Below, piece after piece: positions 19,036 to 27,017 of a stretch of 64,000 bases of DNA; the first letter of the stretch is position 1; every line of letters starts with the position of its first letter. The translations under genes were made by a program, and so were the position numbers. The stretch is from Methylomagnum ishizawai. GTDB taxonomy: Bacteria; Pseudomonadota; Gammaproteobacteria; Methylococcales; Methylococcaceae. The notes under the pieces were generated by a model. It saw only the letters and a program-made list of their open reading frames with translations, was not told where the DNA came from and did no database searches. The stretch spans positions 3,746,150 through 3,810,149 of the forward strand of contig NZ_AP019783.1 in assembly GCF_019670005.1 (NCBI RefSeq), in the 5' to 3' direction.

Positions 19036-20151
19036 ATGAGATCAAACCTTCCGGCCCGCCTCGTCCTCCTGCTGTTGAGCCTCGCCACCGCCACCGCCAC
19101 CGCCACAGCCGCCACCCGCCACTACTACCTCGCCGCCGAGGAAATCCTCTGGGACTACGCCCCGTCCTACCCGGTCAACCCCATGCACAACGGCCCCTTC
19201 ACCGACGCCGAGAAAACCTTCGTCGAAGGCAACAAGGCCGACCGCATCGGTAGGCAATACTACAAAGCCCATTACGTGGAATACACCGACGCCAGTTTCA
19301 CCCAGGTCAAGCCGCGCCCGCCGGAATGGCAACACCTGGGGATACTCGGCCCCGTGATCCGCGCCAATGTCGGCGACACCCTCAAGGTCACGCTGAAGAA
19401 CCACACCGCCAACCTGCCCATCTCCCTGCATCCCCATGGCGTGTTCTACCTCAAGGACAGCGAGGGCACCCATTACGAGGACGGCACTTCCGGCAAGGAC
19501 AAGCTGGACGACGAAATCAAACCCGGCGCCAGCCACACCTACACCTGGGAAGTCCCGGAACGCTCCGGTCCCGGCCCGCACGATCCCAGCTCCATCGTTT
19601 GGCTCTACCATTCCCATGTCAACGAGGTGGCCGACACCAACACGGGGCTGGTCGGACCCATCATCATTTCCCGGCGCGGCGAATTGCAGCCCAATGGGCG
19701 CTTGAAGGGCATCGACCGCGAGTTCGTGGTGCTGTTCACCGTGTTCGACGAGAACAAAAGCCTGCTGCTGGACAAGAACATCCAAAGCTTCGCCCCCGCC
19801 GCCGCCGACAAGCAGGAGGACGAGGCATTCGCCGAGAGCAACCTGATGCACAGCATGAACGGCTATGTCTACACCAACCTGCCCGGCGTCAGCATGACCG
19901 TGGGCGAAAACGTCCGCTGGTATCAACTCGCCCTCGGCACCGAGGTCGATCTCCACACCCCCCATTGGCATGGCAACACCCTGATGGAAACCGGGAGGCG
20001 GGTGGATGTTTTGAACCTTTTGCCCGGCACCCACATCACTGTGGACATGCGGCCCGATAATCCGGGAATTTGGATGTACCACTGCCATGTGAACGACCAC
20101 ATCGACGCCGGGATGATGGCGAACTACGAGGTGAAACCCCGGCGCAAATGA
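19036..20151 (+). CDS. Two-domain ceruloplasmin-like multicopper oxidase (secreted)
   Basis: A 371-residue exported protein; residues 1-25 form a signal peptide rich in Ala-Thr pairs. Two cupredoxin domains carry all multicopper oxidase ligands: LHPHGV (His 132, 134), YHSHV (192, 194), HTPHWHG (307, 310, 312) and YHCHVNDHIDAGM (His 349, Cys 350, His 351, His 355, Met 360). The Cys-His-Met set means an intact type 1 copper, and the eight His give the trinuclear centre. Most bacterial multicopper oxidases (CueO, CopA) have three domains. This one is two-domain, and its sequence style (DYAPSYPVN, GILGPVIRANVGDTLKV) recalls ceruloplasmin/hephaestin ferroxidases. It probably oxidises Fe(II), Cu(I) or Mn(II) in the periplasm; the substrate is not proven. 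Confidence 0.88.
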   Translation: MRSNLPARLVLLLLSLATATATATAATRHYYLAAEEILWDYAPSYPVNPMHNGPFTDAEKTFVEGNKADRIGRQYYKAHYVEYTDASFTQVKPRPPEWQHLGILGPVIRANVGDTLKVTLKNHTANLPISLHPHGVFYLKDSEGTHYEDGTSGKDKLDDEIKPGASHTYTWEVPERSGPGPHDPSSIVWLYHSHVNEVADTNTGLVGPIIISRRGELQPNGRLKGIDREFVVLFTVFDENKSLLLDKNIQSFAPAAADKQEDEAFAESNLMHSMNGYVYTNLPGVSMTVGENVRWYQLALGTEVDLHTPHWHGNTLMETGRRVDVLNLLPGTHITVDMRPDNPGIWMYHCHVNDHIDAGMMANYEVKPRRK

Positions 20152-20230
20152 GCGCCAAGGCAAACGGCATCCAACCGCGGCACACCACGCGGTGGGCGGG
20201 CCACCGCGTCCCAACCCCAGGAGTAGCACC

Positions 20231-20701
20231 ATGAAAAAGCACCTACGCAATTTCGAGCAAGCCAAGGATGTGTTGGATTACGGGATCGACCTGCACGGCC
20301 AGTTGGGCGCTTTGTACCATGCGCTGGGCCGGCGCAGCGGCCAGGACCGGGCCAGGCTGGTGCTGGACTATCTCGGCCACCACGAACGCGAACGCGGCCA
20401 GGCGCTGCGGCGTTTCGAGCAGATTCCCGATGCCAACGGCCTGGACGTTTGGCTACAATTCGCGCCCAGTCCGGACATCGAGCGCCTATTGGCGGATTGC
20501 GCGGTCCGGCCCGATGCGTCGGTGGACGATATCGTGGACATCGCCATGCGCTTCGACGCGGCCTTGATCGAGATTTACCAGGAAGCGTCCCGGCAAGCGG
20601 AGGACACCCCGGCCAAGGCCCTGTTCGACCATCTGGTGGACATGGAAACCCAGGAGCGGCGACGCTTGGTCCGCGATGCCGAATGGGTCCAGGATATTTG
20701 A
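20231..20701 (+). CDS. Ferritin-like/rubrerythrin-related four-helix protein
   Basis: A 156-residue, all-helical cytosolic protein. The pattern (LDYGIDLHGQLGALYHAL, LVLDYLGHHERERGQAL, FDAALIEIYQEAS, LFDHLVDMETQERRRLV) fits a four-helix ferritin-like bundle and a group of uncharacterised proteobacterial proteins often labelled rubrerythrin. The canonical pairs of ExxH iron ligands are not clearly complete, so metal binding is uncertain. AGGAG lies about eight bases before the ATG at 20231. It follows the multicopper oxidase by 79 bases on the same strand, suggesting a joint role in metal or oxidant handling. Confidence 0.6.
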   Translation: MKKHLRNFEQAKDVLDYGIDLHGQLGALYHALGRRSGQDRARLVLDYLGHHERERGQALRRFEQIPDANGLDVWLQFAPSPDIERLLADCAVRPDASVDDIVDIAMRFDAALIEIYQEASRQAEDTPAKALFDHLVDMETQERRRLVRDAEWVQDI

Positions 20702-20738
20702 GCGACGCCCCCACCCACCCGAGAGGAGAATTGCAACG

Positions 20739-21050
20739 ATGCCCCAACCGCGTTTGCCCGGAACGCCATCCGTCCTGCTGGGCGCCGCCCTCCTGGCCGC
20801 CTGCGCCACGCCGCCCCCGCCCACCCCCAGCGCCCCGCCCAAGCCGCTGTCCGCCGAACAAATCTTCCGCGAAAGCCAAGGCATGGCCCAACTCGGCCAG
20901 CGCCACAAGGAAGGCGAGGAAATGGTGCGGCAAGGCCAGCAGATGGTGCGCGACGCCCAGGTCCAGGAAGCGGAAGGCCAGCGCCTGATCGACGCGGGCC
21001 GGAAAATCATCCAGGAAAGCGAACAGGGCTACGACGCACTGCGGAAATAA
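20739..21050 (+). CDS. Small lipoprotein with helical C-terminus
   Basis: A 103-residue protein with a lipoprotein signal (GAALLAACA, lipobox LAAC), then a proline-rich spacer (PPPPTPSAPPKP) and an amphipathic, charge-rich helix with repeats such as GEEMVRQGQQMVRDAQ and EGQRLIDAGRKIIQ. GAGGAG sits 10-16 bases before the ATG. The helix resembles small outer-membrane lipoproteins of the Lpp/coiled-coil kind, but no family was recognised. It lies 37 bases after the ferritin-like gene, probably in the same transcript. Confidence 0.7.
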   Translation: MPQPRLPGTPSVLLGAALLAACATPPPPTPSAPPKPLSAEQIFRESQGMAQLGQRHKEGEEMVRQGQQMVRDAQVQEAEGQRLIDAGRKIIQESEQGYDALRK

Positions 21051-21234
21051 ACCCCGGCGGCCTGGAAGCTTGCCATCCTTGGACGCTGGGTTTCGGCATC
21101 CCTGCCGAAACGACGGCCCCTTTCCCGCCAAAATCGCCGTTCGCGACCGGGCCGGGTTCGGGTCCGTCCGCATGATGCCTGCATCCAGGCTAGCCTTGCC
21201 CCCACCGTCGATGGACCCGCCCGGAGTAAATCCC

Positions 21235-21756
21235 ATGCCCGCCAAAGCCCCCCACCGCGCCCGCATCGCCAGCCACACGCCCGGACGCCTGCGGGTGAAA
21301 CTCGCCCGCAACCGCCCCGATAGCGCCACCTGGGACCGGATCAAAACCGACCTCGAAGCCCAGCCGGGCGTGGCCGGGGTGGGTGTCAATCCGGCCAGCG
21401 GCAGCCTCACCGTCCGCTACGACCCCAAACGCCATTCCACCGCCGGGATTCTGGGCCTGTTGGAGGATGTCGATGTGCTGATCGATAGCCTGACCGATAT
21501 TCCCGGCCTCGCCACCCACACCCCCAGCGTCGGCGTGGCCATCGACGATCTGAACGCCCGGCTGTCGCGGCGGCTGGGATGTCCCATCGATCTCCGGGTG
21601 GTGTTGCCGCTATTGTTCGTGGGGGCGGGAACCTGGTCGATCCTGCGCCATGGCCTCATGTTGAACAAGGTGCCGGGCTGGATGCTGCTATGGCTGGGCT
21701 TCGATTTGTTCGTGAAAACCCATCCGCCCGACCGGTCCGGGAGCGGCGAAACCTGA
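21235..21756 (+). CDS. HMA_2-type metal-associated domain protein with membrane segment
   Basis: About 173 residues from the ATG at 21235, which has GGAG upstream. The N-terminal half (ASHTPGRLRVKLARN, GVAGVGVNPASGSLTVRYD) is a ferredoxin-like fold of the HMA_2 kind seen at the N-terminus of some P-type ATPases. It lacks the CxxC copper ligands. The second half has a hydrophobic segment (RVVLPLLFVGAGTWSIL) and a second (GWMLLWLGFDLFV). No ATPase domain follows. Together with the preceding three genes it forms a same-strand run that looks like a metal-related module; direct function is unknown. Confidence 0.65.
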   Translation: MPAKAPHRARIASHTPGRLRVKLARNRPDSATWDRIKTDLEAQPGVAGVGVNPASGSLTVRYDPKRHSTAGILGLLEDVDVLIDSLTDIPGLATHTPSVGVAIDDLNARLSRRLGCPIDLRVVLPLLFVGAGTWSILRHGLMLNKVPGWMLLWLGFDLFVKTHPPDRSGSGET

Positions 21757-21951
21757 CGCCATCCGGTGTCGCACGGTTCGAATCCACCACACCGGAGGGC
21801 CGTTTAAACCCGGCGCGGCGCGGGGCGGACTTCCCCGGCTCCAGGCCCGACGCGGGCCGATGGCAAGGTGTATGTGTTGGAGGTATCGCGGGGGGAAGAT
21901 ACGGACGGGGGAAAGGGGGACGGGTATGGTATGAACCCGCCCCGCCCAGGT

Positions 21952-23100
21952 TCATAGCAAATCGACGATATGCTGGATATTGCGGTGATGGTGGCTTAAC
22001 AAATAATCCAGCCGGTCCGCGAACAAGGTGAAGATCAAATCCTCGTAGGTCATGCCGTATTCCGACAAGCCCTGGGTGGCGATGCTGGTGGTATTGCCCG
22101 CCGGGCGCTTCAAATCCGGCTTGGGGTTGGCCTCCAATATTTTCAGTCGGCCCTGCCTATCGCAGCGCAGGTCGATCCTGACCAGGGAGTTCAGGTTGAA
22201 ATTACGGTAGATTTTCCGCCCCAGTTCGGTCAATTCCTGCTTGAGCTTGGCGTCCTCGGGTCCGAGCAGGCGCAGGCGGTCGTGGGTGATGGCCTTGTGG
22301 TCCATCGAGGTGAAGATACGCTCGTCGGATTCCAGCACCCGCTCCAGCGCGGAAAAAGTGAACGGATGGTGGTTCTTGGTGAACGCGCCATGCGCATGGG
22401 TGACATAGCCACACACCGACACGCAAAACTCCCGGCCGGGCAGATACTTTTCGATAAAGACCGTATTGCGGGTGATTTTCTGGATTTCGGCCACCGCGTC
22501 GGGGAGTTGGTCCAGGGTATCGGCGAACAGGATGTTCAAGGAAGCCCGGCCCGAAACCGGCTTCACCAGGAACGGCCCGTCATAATCGGGGAAGGTTTGG
22601 TCGAATATCGGATTGTTATGGGGTTTGAACCGGCCCTGCGAGGGATGGCAAATCATGAACGGGGCGGTGGGGATTCCCAGCCCTTGTAGCTCGCGCTTGA
22701 AAGCGTGCTTATTATCCAGGATCGAACCATTCAGGGGATTGTGGCCGATATAGGGCATCCCCAGCATTTCCAACAGCGCGGCGGTATGGCAAACCGGGTT
22801 GTAACCCTGCACCCCGCCCGTGTTCAACCAAACCAGATGGATATTTTCCTTCCTTAGATTCTCCGCCAGGCCCATATCGTCCGGCATGACCCACACCTGT
22901 TGGAAACCCAAACCCCGCAGCGCCGCGGCGATATCGTGGGCGACGGGTTCGTAGGTTTTGGTGGAGCGGGGATTATGGGTTTTGTAGATGACCGCGCCGT
23001 CCCGGTCCTTGTCCCCGCCGTGTACGACGGCGATACGCAACCGGGGACGCAGTTGGTCGATATATTGGTCCAGGGAGTGGAAATGGTAGGTGAAAGCCAT
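21952..23100 (-). CDS. ATP-grasp enzyme related to D-alanine-D-alanine ligase
   Basis: A 382-residue ATP-grasp ligase. The N-terminal domain has IAVVHGGDKDRDGAVIY; the ATP-binding part shows YIGHNPLNGSILDNKHAFKRELQ, then GPFLVKPVSGRASLNI, VFIEKYLPGREFCVSV and the Mg-binding C-terminus LVRIDLRCDRQGRLKILEANPKPDL. The order matches the Ddl superfamily, but the sequence is not a normal Ddl (no RPSLGGSSxG-type motif), so the substrate is probably another carboxylate/amine pair. The start is uncertain: the ATG at 23098-23100 lacks a clear Shine-Dalgarno sequence and an earlier ATG exists 75 bases upstream. The EamA gene lies upstream on the same strand, 121 bases away. Confidence 0.82.
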   Translation of the reverse strand: MAFTYHFHSLDQYIDQLRPRLRIAVVHGGDKDRDGAVIYKTHNPRSTKTYEPVAHDIAAALRGLGFQQVWVMPDDMGLAENLRKENIHLVWLNTGGVQGYNPVCHTAALLEMLGMPYIGHNPLNGSILDNKHAFKRELQGLGIPTAPFMICHPSQGRFKPHNNPIFDQTFPDYDGPFLVKPVSGRASLNILFADTLDQLPDAVAEIQKITRNTVFIEKYLPGREFCVSVCGYVTHAHGAFTKNHHPFTFSALERVLESDERIFTSMDHKAITHDRLRLLGPEDAKLKQELTELGRKIYRNFNLNSLVRIDLRCDRQGRLKILEANPKPDLKRPAGNTTSIATQGLSEYGMTYEDLIFTLFADRLDYLLSHHHRNIQHIVDLL

Positions 23101-23221
23101 GGGTTTCGGTACCGTGGTTTGGGGTTGTGGATACCCATGCGCGGGACCGTTTCCATGGCGGCGATTCATGGGTGGATAGGGCCGCGCCGGGCGGCCATCG
23201 TCCATTGCGGGGCTGGCAGGG

Positions 23222-24145
23222 CTAGGCCTTGGTGGCGGACTGGCTGCGCAGGGCTAGGTTGATGCCGAGCAGAATCAAAAAAAACGCCAGGAAATTCAAC
23301 AGGTCGAGGGTTTCCCCGAAAAAAACCCAGGCCAGGAGGGCGGCCAGGACGGGCTCCAACAATAAGAATACGCTGACGAAACCGGACGAGAGTTTTTTCA
23401 GGGTATGCGCCATCAAACCCTGCCCCAGGATTTGGCAGATCGTCCCGAGGGCGATCACCGCCAGCCAACCCTGCCCGGTCGAGGGGAAGACCGGGTTGCC
23501 CGCATAAACGACCACCGGGCACAACGCCACCGAACCCACGCCACAGCGCCACAACAGGATGGTGGAAGCGCCCAGCCCATTGCGCAGGTATTCGACGATG
23601 AGCAGGTTGCCCGCGTAGAACGCGGCGGACAGCAAGGCCACCCCATCGCCCGACAAATGGGTGGCCGAGACCTCCCAGTCATCCCAGCCGATGAGGATGG
23701 CGCCGCCTATCGCGATGGCCATGCCCAGCAGGAAGCGGCGGTCGAAACACCGCCCCAACAGCAACCATCCCCCCAGGCTGGTGAAGATGGGCGTGAGGCT
23801 GCGGAGGACCGTGGCGTTGGCCACGTGGGTTTGGCTCAAGGACCAGGCCCAGCACGCCACCGACGCGGCCGAGAACACCCCACCCAAGACCAGTAGGATA
23901 TACCGCCCGGACTTACCGGCGGCATCCCCGGCCGGGACGGGTGGCCGCTTGGCCCGCGACGGCAGGGCCTGCCACAACCCCAGGACCAGGGTGGCGATCC
24001 AGAGGCGGTTGAAGGTGGTGGCATAGCCGTCGATCTCCTGTTCGCTCCAGCGGATGAAGATCGCCGCGAACGAAACCGCGACGATAGCGGCGGAGAGGCA
24101 CAGCAAATTGATCGTGTTGGGGCCGGGGCGGGGGATTGCCTGCAT
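23222..24145 (-). CDS. EamA/DMT family transporter
   Basis: A 307-residue inner-membrane protein with about ten hydrophobic segments arranged as two EamA repeats (for example ILLVLGGVFSAASVACWAWSL and FVSVFLLLEPVLAALLAWVFFGETL). The second-repeat hallmark LLEPVxAxLLAxxxxGE is present. Members export metabolites, amino acids or drugs; the substrate is not predictable. The start MQAIPRPGP at 24143-24145 was chosen because the longer upstream frame is low-complexity and non-membrane, though no strong ribosome site precedes it. Confidence 0.87.
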   Translation of the reverse strand: MQAIPRPGPNTINLLCLSAAIVAVSFAAIFIRWSEQEIDGYATTFNRLWIATLVLGLWQALPSRAKRPPVPAGDAAGKSGRYILLVLGGVFSAASVACWAWSLSQTHVANATVLRSLTPIFTSLGGWLLLGRCFDRRFLLGMAIAIGGAILIGWDDWEVSATHLSGDGVALLSAAFYAGNLLIVEYLRNGLGASTILLWRCGVGSVALCPVVVYAGNPVFPSTGQGWLAVIALGTICQILGQGLMAHTLKKLSSGFVSVFLLLEPVLAALLAWVFFGETLDLLNFLAFFLILLGINLALRSQSATKA

Positions 24146-24780
24146 GGTGGGGGCCGGGGAGATGGGCGGAGGCCTTGGGTTCGACGGTGGCGGGGAAACA
24201 TGGTCCCCGGCTCTGTGGGATCGATGATACGCTGCGGGAGGCACCGTCGGCAATGTTATAGCGAGTCCCGGTACCGGGACGGAATCGGGCCGGACAATTA
24301 TCCGGGGAACCCGGATAGGGGATTGGGTTTCCGTCGGGCGGCAACGAACCTGCGGAGCGGGAAATACAGGGTTTTTCCGGTAAAGCCGCCATCGACCCCA
24401 GGGAGAAGACCTTTGTTGAAAGGTCCGCCGATGACAGACATCCCAACCGCACCAAATGAAAGCGCGAAGTACCGCTTGTGTGCGGACTGGGGGTTTGGGT
24501 CGTTCGGCAGGGGCGGGGCGGACATCCAACCGAACCCACCGGTTTGCCGCGCCGTGCCCGGTCCAGCGCTGGATTGGGCGGCGGAGGGGACCGCATATCG
24601 GAATGCCCACAATGCTGGTGCGAGATTTGCTTACCGATTGGAATCTTTCCAGAGGGACCATTCCAGTGCGGTTCGTTTCGATCCTTCCCATGAGCGCCGC
24701 GGCTTCCAGGTCGGCATCGACCGAAGCAGCCCCGGCGTCGATTTGCGGCTCCAGGGCCGCGCAACGCCCAGAGACCGCCC
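24146..24780. other. 635-base region without a convincing gene
   Basis: Several frames are open on both strands because of high GC content, but none has recognisable domains or a good ribosome site. The only distinct motif is a perfect 16-base palindrome GTCCCGGTACCGGGAC at 24265-24280. The stretch separates the divergent EamA and J-domain genes. Confidence 0.5.
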
Positions 24781-25314
24781 ATGCAGGATAGCCCGCGGCC
24801 CGCAGATAAAGAGCAATGGGTCGTCTGGAACGGCTTTTTCGGTATCCCCGCCATGGCCACGATTGGCCGGGTCGAGGCCGGTGCGGACGGCAGAAACGCC
24901 TGGTTGGACCCGCCCTTCGACATGGTGGGTCCGTTCAGCCTCGACGAACTCGAGACGCGTGGCCGGATCGCCTTCGCCGCTTGCATCGTCATGTCGCGCC
25001 AGCGATGGCAGGACGACCAAGTGGAACTGCGCCGGGAATCCCGCGAAAGACGCCGGGCGGCGCAGGAACGGCTATACGGAGAACATGGGCGGTTCAACGA
25101 AGGCCGGAGGCGGCACCGGACCCACCGCCCGCCACACGACGATAGGCAATACCGGGAGACATTGAACCTGCCGGTCGATGGGAAGCTGACGCCCTCGCAG
25201 ATCAAAACGGCTTATCGACGGCTCGCCCAGAAAGCGCATCCCGATGTCGGTGGCAGCCACGAGCAATTCCTCCGCATCACGGAAGCGCGTAACGCGCTGC
25301 TCGACCGTATTTAG
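24781..25314 (+). CDS. J-domain (DnaJ-like) protein with C-terminal J domain
   Basis: A 177-residue protein with the J domain at its C-terminus: LTPSQIKTAYRRLAQKAHPD with the HPD motif at residues 153-155, needed to stimulate Hsp70 ATPase. The first 100 residues (EQWVVWNGFFGIPAMATIG, GPFSLDELETRGRIAFAA) form an unrecognised domain followed by a highly charged Arg/Glu linker. It lacks the Gly/Phe and zinc-finger regions of true DnaJ, so it is a specialised co-chaperone. It stands alone next to transposase remnants. Confidence 0.8.
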   Translation: MQDSPRPADKEQWVVWNGFFGIPAMATIGRVEAGADGRNAWLDPPFDMVGPFSLDELETRGRIAFAACIVMSRQRWQDDQVELRRESRERRRAAQERLYGEHGRFNEGRRRHRTHRPPHDDRQYRETLNLPVDGKLTPSQIKTAYRRLAQKAHPDVGGSHEQFLRITEARNALLDRI

Positions 25315-25345
25315 GCCATTTACGAAAAAGACGCTGCCAGTAGGG

Positions 25346-25474
25346 CGGGTTTCGGATCAGCCGGGCTTCGACCGCCCGCATGGCCTCCTTGGACAGGGCA
25401 GCCCCTTTCTCGTAGACCTTGCGGCTGAGTTCCACCACGGGCTGGGTACCTTTCCAGGTCATGCTTCCGGCCCA
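25346..25474 (-). pseudogene. Remnant of ISAzo13-like transposase (C-terminal fragment)
   Basis: The minus-strand frame reads SMTWKGTQPVVELSRKVYEK and on to MRAVEARLIRNP, matching the C-terminal end of ISAzo13-type DDE transposases (TMTWKGxxPVVEL followed by a Y-x-x-G-x-x-L motif), recognised from memory of the family. The catalytic domain is absent and the frame continues into unrelated sequence after RNP. It abuts the plus-strand remnant at 25479. Confidence 0.5.
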
Positions 25475-25478
25475 GCCC

Positions 25479-25767
25479 AGCATCGAGAACAACAACACCC
25501 TCAAAACCGGCGGCTACCGCTTCGAGCACAACCATGGCCATGGCCAGAGCCATCGCCAGCCTGATCATCCTGGCCTTCCTGACCCATGCCGTACTGGAAT
25601 GGATGGACACCCAATACCGCCGGCTCCACCAGAAGCTACCGCGCAAGCGGTTATTCAACGATATCCGCGCCTTGACCTGCTATCTATGATTCCAGTCCTG
25701 GGAAACGCTGATGGGCTTCATGCTGCAAAGCTTCGAACGCCTCCCGCCAGCCCCGGAAACCGGGTGA
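25479..25767 (+). pseudogene. Remnant of transposase C-terminus, frameshifted and with internal stop
   Basis: Frame one reads IENNNTLKTGGYRFEHNHGHG. At about 25550 the match shifts to another frame, IASLIILAFLTHAVLEWMD then KRLFNDIRALTCYL. It passes an in-frame TGA at 25687-25689 and continues FQSWETLMGFMLQSFERLPP to the final TGA at 25765-25767. Joined together this is the C-terminal part of a widespread transposase type (GGYxxEHxxGHGxxH ... RALTxYxxFxSWxxLxxFML). One frameshift plus one stop and loss of the N-terminus show it is dead. Confidence 0.6.
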
Positions 25768-25984
25768 TTCAGCCAAAATGAGAATTGCTGTTCAAAGATC
25801 GGTGCGAGCGCTGCGAGGGGGGGGAGTGGGCGGAGCGAATTTGGACTTGGAGAAGCGGGGGGAAGAAGTGGAACTTGATGTCCTATACAGCCCTCCCGAG
25901 TTCATAGTGCATTGAACGCGATGCATACGGTGCGTCCCACAAAGCGAGCGGCCCGCGCAAGAGCGGGCCGCTAGGGCATTGATT

Positions 25985-26077
25985 TGGCGGAGAGGAAGGG
26001 ATTCGAACCCTTGTGGGGAGGTTAGTCCCCCATCCGATTTCGAGTCGGCGCCGTTATGACCGCTTCGGTACCTCTCC
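25985..26077 (-). tRNA. tRNA-Ser(CGA)
   Basis: On the minus strand a 93-base tRNA runs from GGAGAGG (26077) to CCTCTCC plus G and an encoded CCA (25985). The seven-base acceptor stem is perfect. The anticodon arm CCGA-CTCGAAA-TCGG gives anticodon CGA, which reads UCG. The long variable arm (GGGGGACTAACCTCCCC) and the T arm GGGTTCGAATCCC are typical of a type II serine tRNA. Confidence 0.95.
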
Positions 26078-26133
26078 TTTGCGAAAGGGCTGCTATTATA
26101 AACGACTTTCCCATAAAAAGTGTGATGCGTGCC

Positions 26134-27015
26134 ATGAATTCGACAAGACTCATGGACCGCGCCCCGGAACCCGGCACCACCGGGCCTGTGACCAACGAAA
26201 CGAAAAGCGTAGGACCGGCGCAACTCGAATCGCTCCGCAATCTTGCGCTTCTCCTTTTGTTGATCCCTTTTCCGGGGGGCGATCCCAAGCCCCGCGAGCC
26301 CGTCGCTTCGCCCGAACCCGCCCCGTCCATTCCCAAGCCGCGGACCACCGGCGGCGGCCCTGGGAACGGGCCGGAAGTCCCAGCACCGGGCGAGTCCGCC
26401 CCCGGCCTGGACCCGGCCCTCGAAGACGCCCTGCGCCGCGATTACCAGAAACGCCTGCCCCGGCTCCGGCCCTTGTTCGCGGAGGCGGGGCGGCGGCATG
26501 GCCTCGATTGGCGGCTGCTGGCGGCGGTCGGCTACCAGGAGTCCAAATGGAACCACCGGGCGGTTTCGGCGGAAGGCGTGCGCGGCCTGATGATGCTGAC
26601 CGGCACCACGGCGCGGGAACTCAAGGTCCGCGACCGCTTCGACCCCGGCCAGAGCATCGCGGGCGGAGCCGCCTATCTCAGCCGGACCCTGACCGCCCTC
26701 CCCGCCCAAATCCCCGACCCCGACCGCGTCTGGTACGCGCTGGCGGCCTATAACCTGGGACCGGGCCATGTCGAGGACGCCCGCGCCCTGGTGCGGGCCA
26801 AGGGCGGCGACCCGGACCGCTGGGCCGAACTCAAGCGGGTTTTGCCCTTGCTGGCCCATCCCGCTTGGCACCGGCACACCCACCATGGCCGGGCGCGGGG
26901 CGGCGTGGCGGTGCGCTATGTGAACAGCGTGCGCCGCTATTACGAGCTGTTGGTCTGGCTGACGGGCGCGGAGGAGAACCGCGAAACCACGCTGGCGCGG
27001 GCGGACGGGACGTAG
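26134..27015 (+). CDS. Stand-alone lytic transglycosylase (SLT) domain of MltF type
   Basis: Predicted peptidoglycan-cleaving lytic transglycosylase, 293 residues from the ATG at 26134 (an ATG at 26125 is equally possible). The catalytic Glu is in GYQESKW (Glu 136), followed by AEGVRGLMMLTGTTARELKV, DRFDPGQSIAGGAAYLSR and LAAYNLGPGHVEDAR, all close to the C-terminal domain of MltF. Normal MltF also has a 200-residue periplasmic binding-protein domain before this. Here it is replaced by a hydrophobic stretch (NLALLLLLIPFP) and a proline-rich linker, so this is a trimmed form. It is divergent from tRNA-Ser, whose 5' end is 56 bases upstream. Confidence 0.85.
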   Translation: MNSTRLMDRAPEPGTTGPVTNETKSVGPAQLESLRNLALLLLLIPFPGGDPKPREPVASPEPAPSIPKPRTTGGGPGNGPEVPAPGESAPGLDPALEDALRRDYQKRLPRLRPLFAEAGRRHGLDWRLLAAVGYQESKWNHRAVSAEGVRGLMMLTGTTARELKVRDRFDPGQSIAGGAAYLSRTLTALPAQIPDPDRVWYALAAYNLGPGHVEDARALVRAKGGDPDRWAELKRVLPLLAHPAWHRHTHHGRARGGVAVRYVNSVRRYYELLVWLTGAEENRETTLARADGT

Positions 27016-27017
27016 GC

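Noticed and set aside
21763-21795. GGTTCGAATCC, which resembles a tRNA T loop, inside a CCGGTGT/ACACCGG inverted repeat
   Set aside because: The flanking bases do not form a T stem beyond two pairs, and no D arm or anticodon arm is present on either side; it is not a tRNA gene.
24200-24780. Long open frames on both strands between the EamA and J-domain genes
   Set aside because: They are typical GC-rich shadow frames: no domain, no hydrophobic pattern, no ribosome site, and they run into or over the neighbouring real genes.
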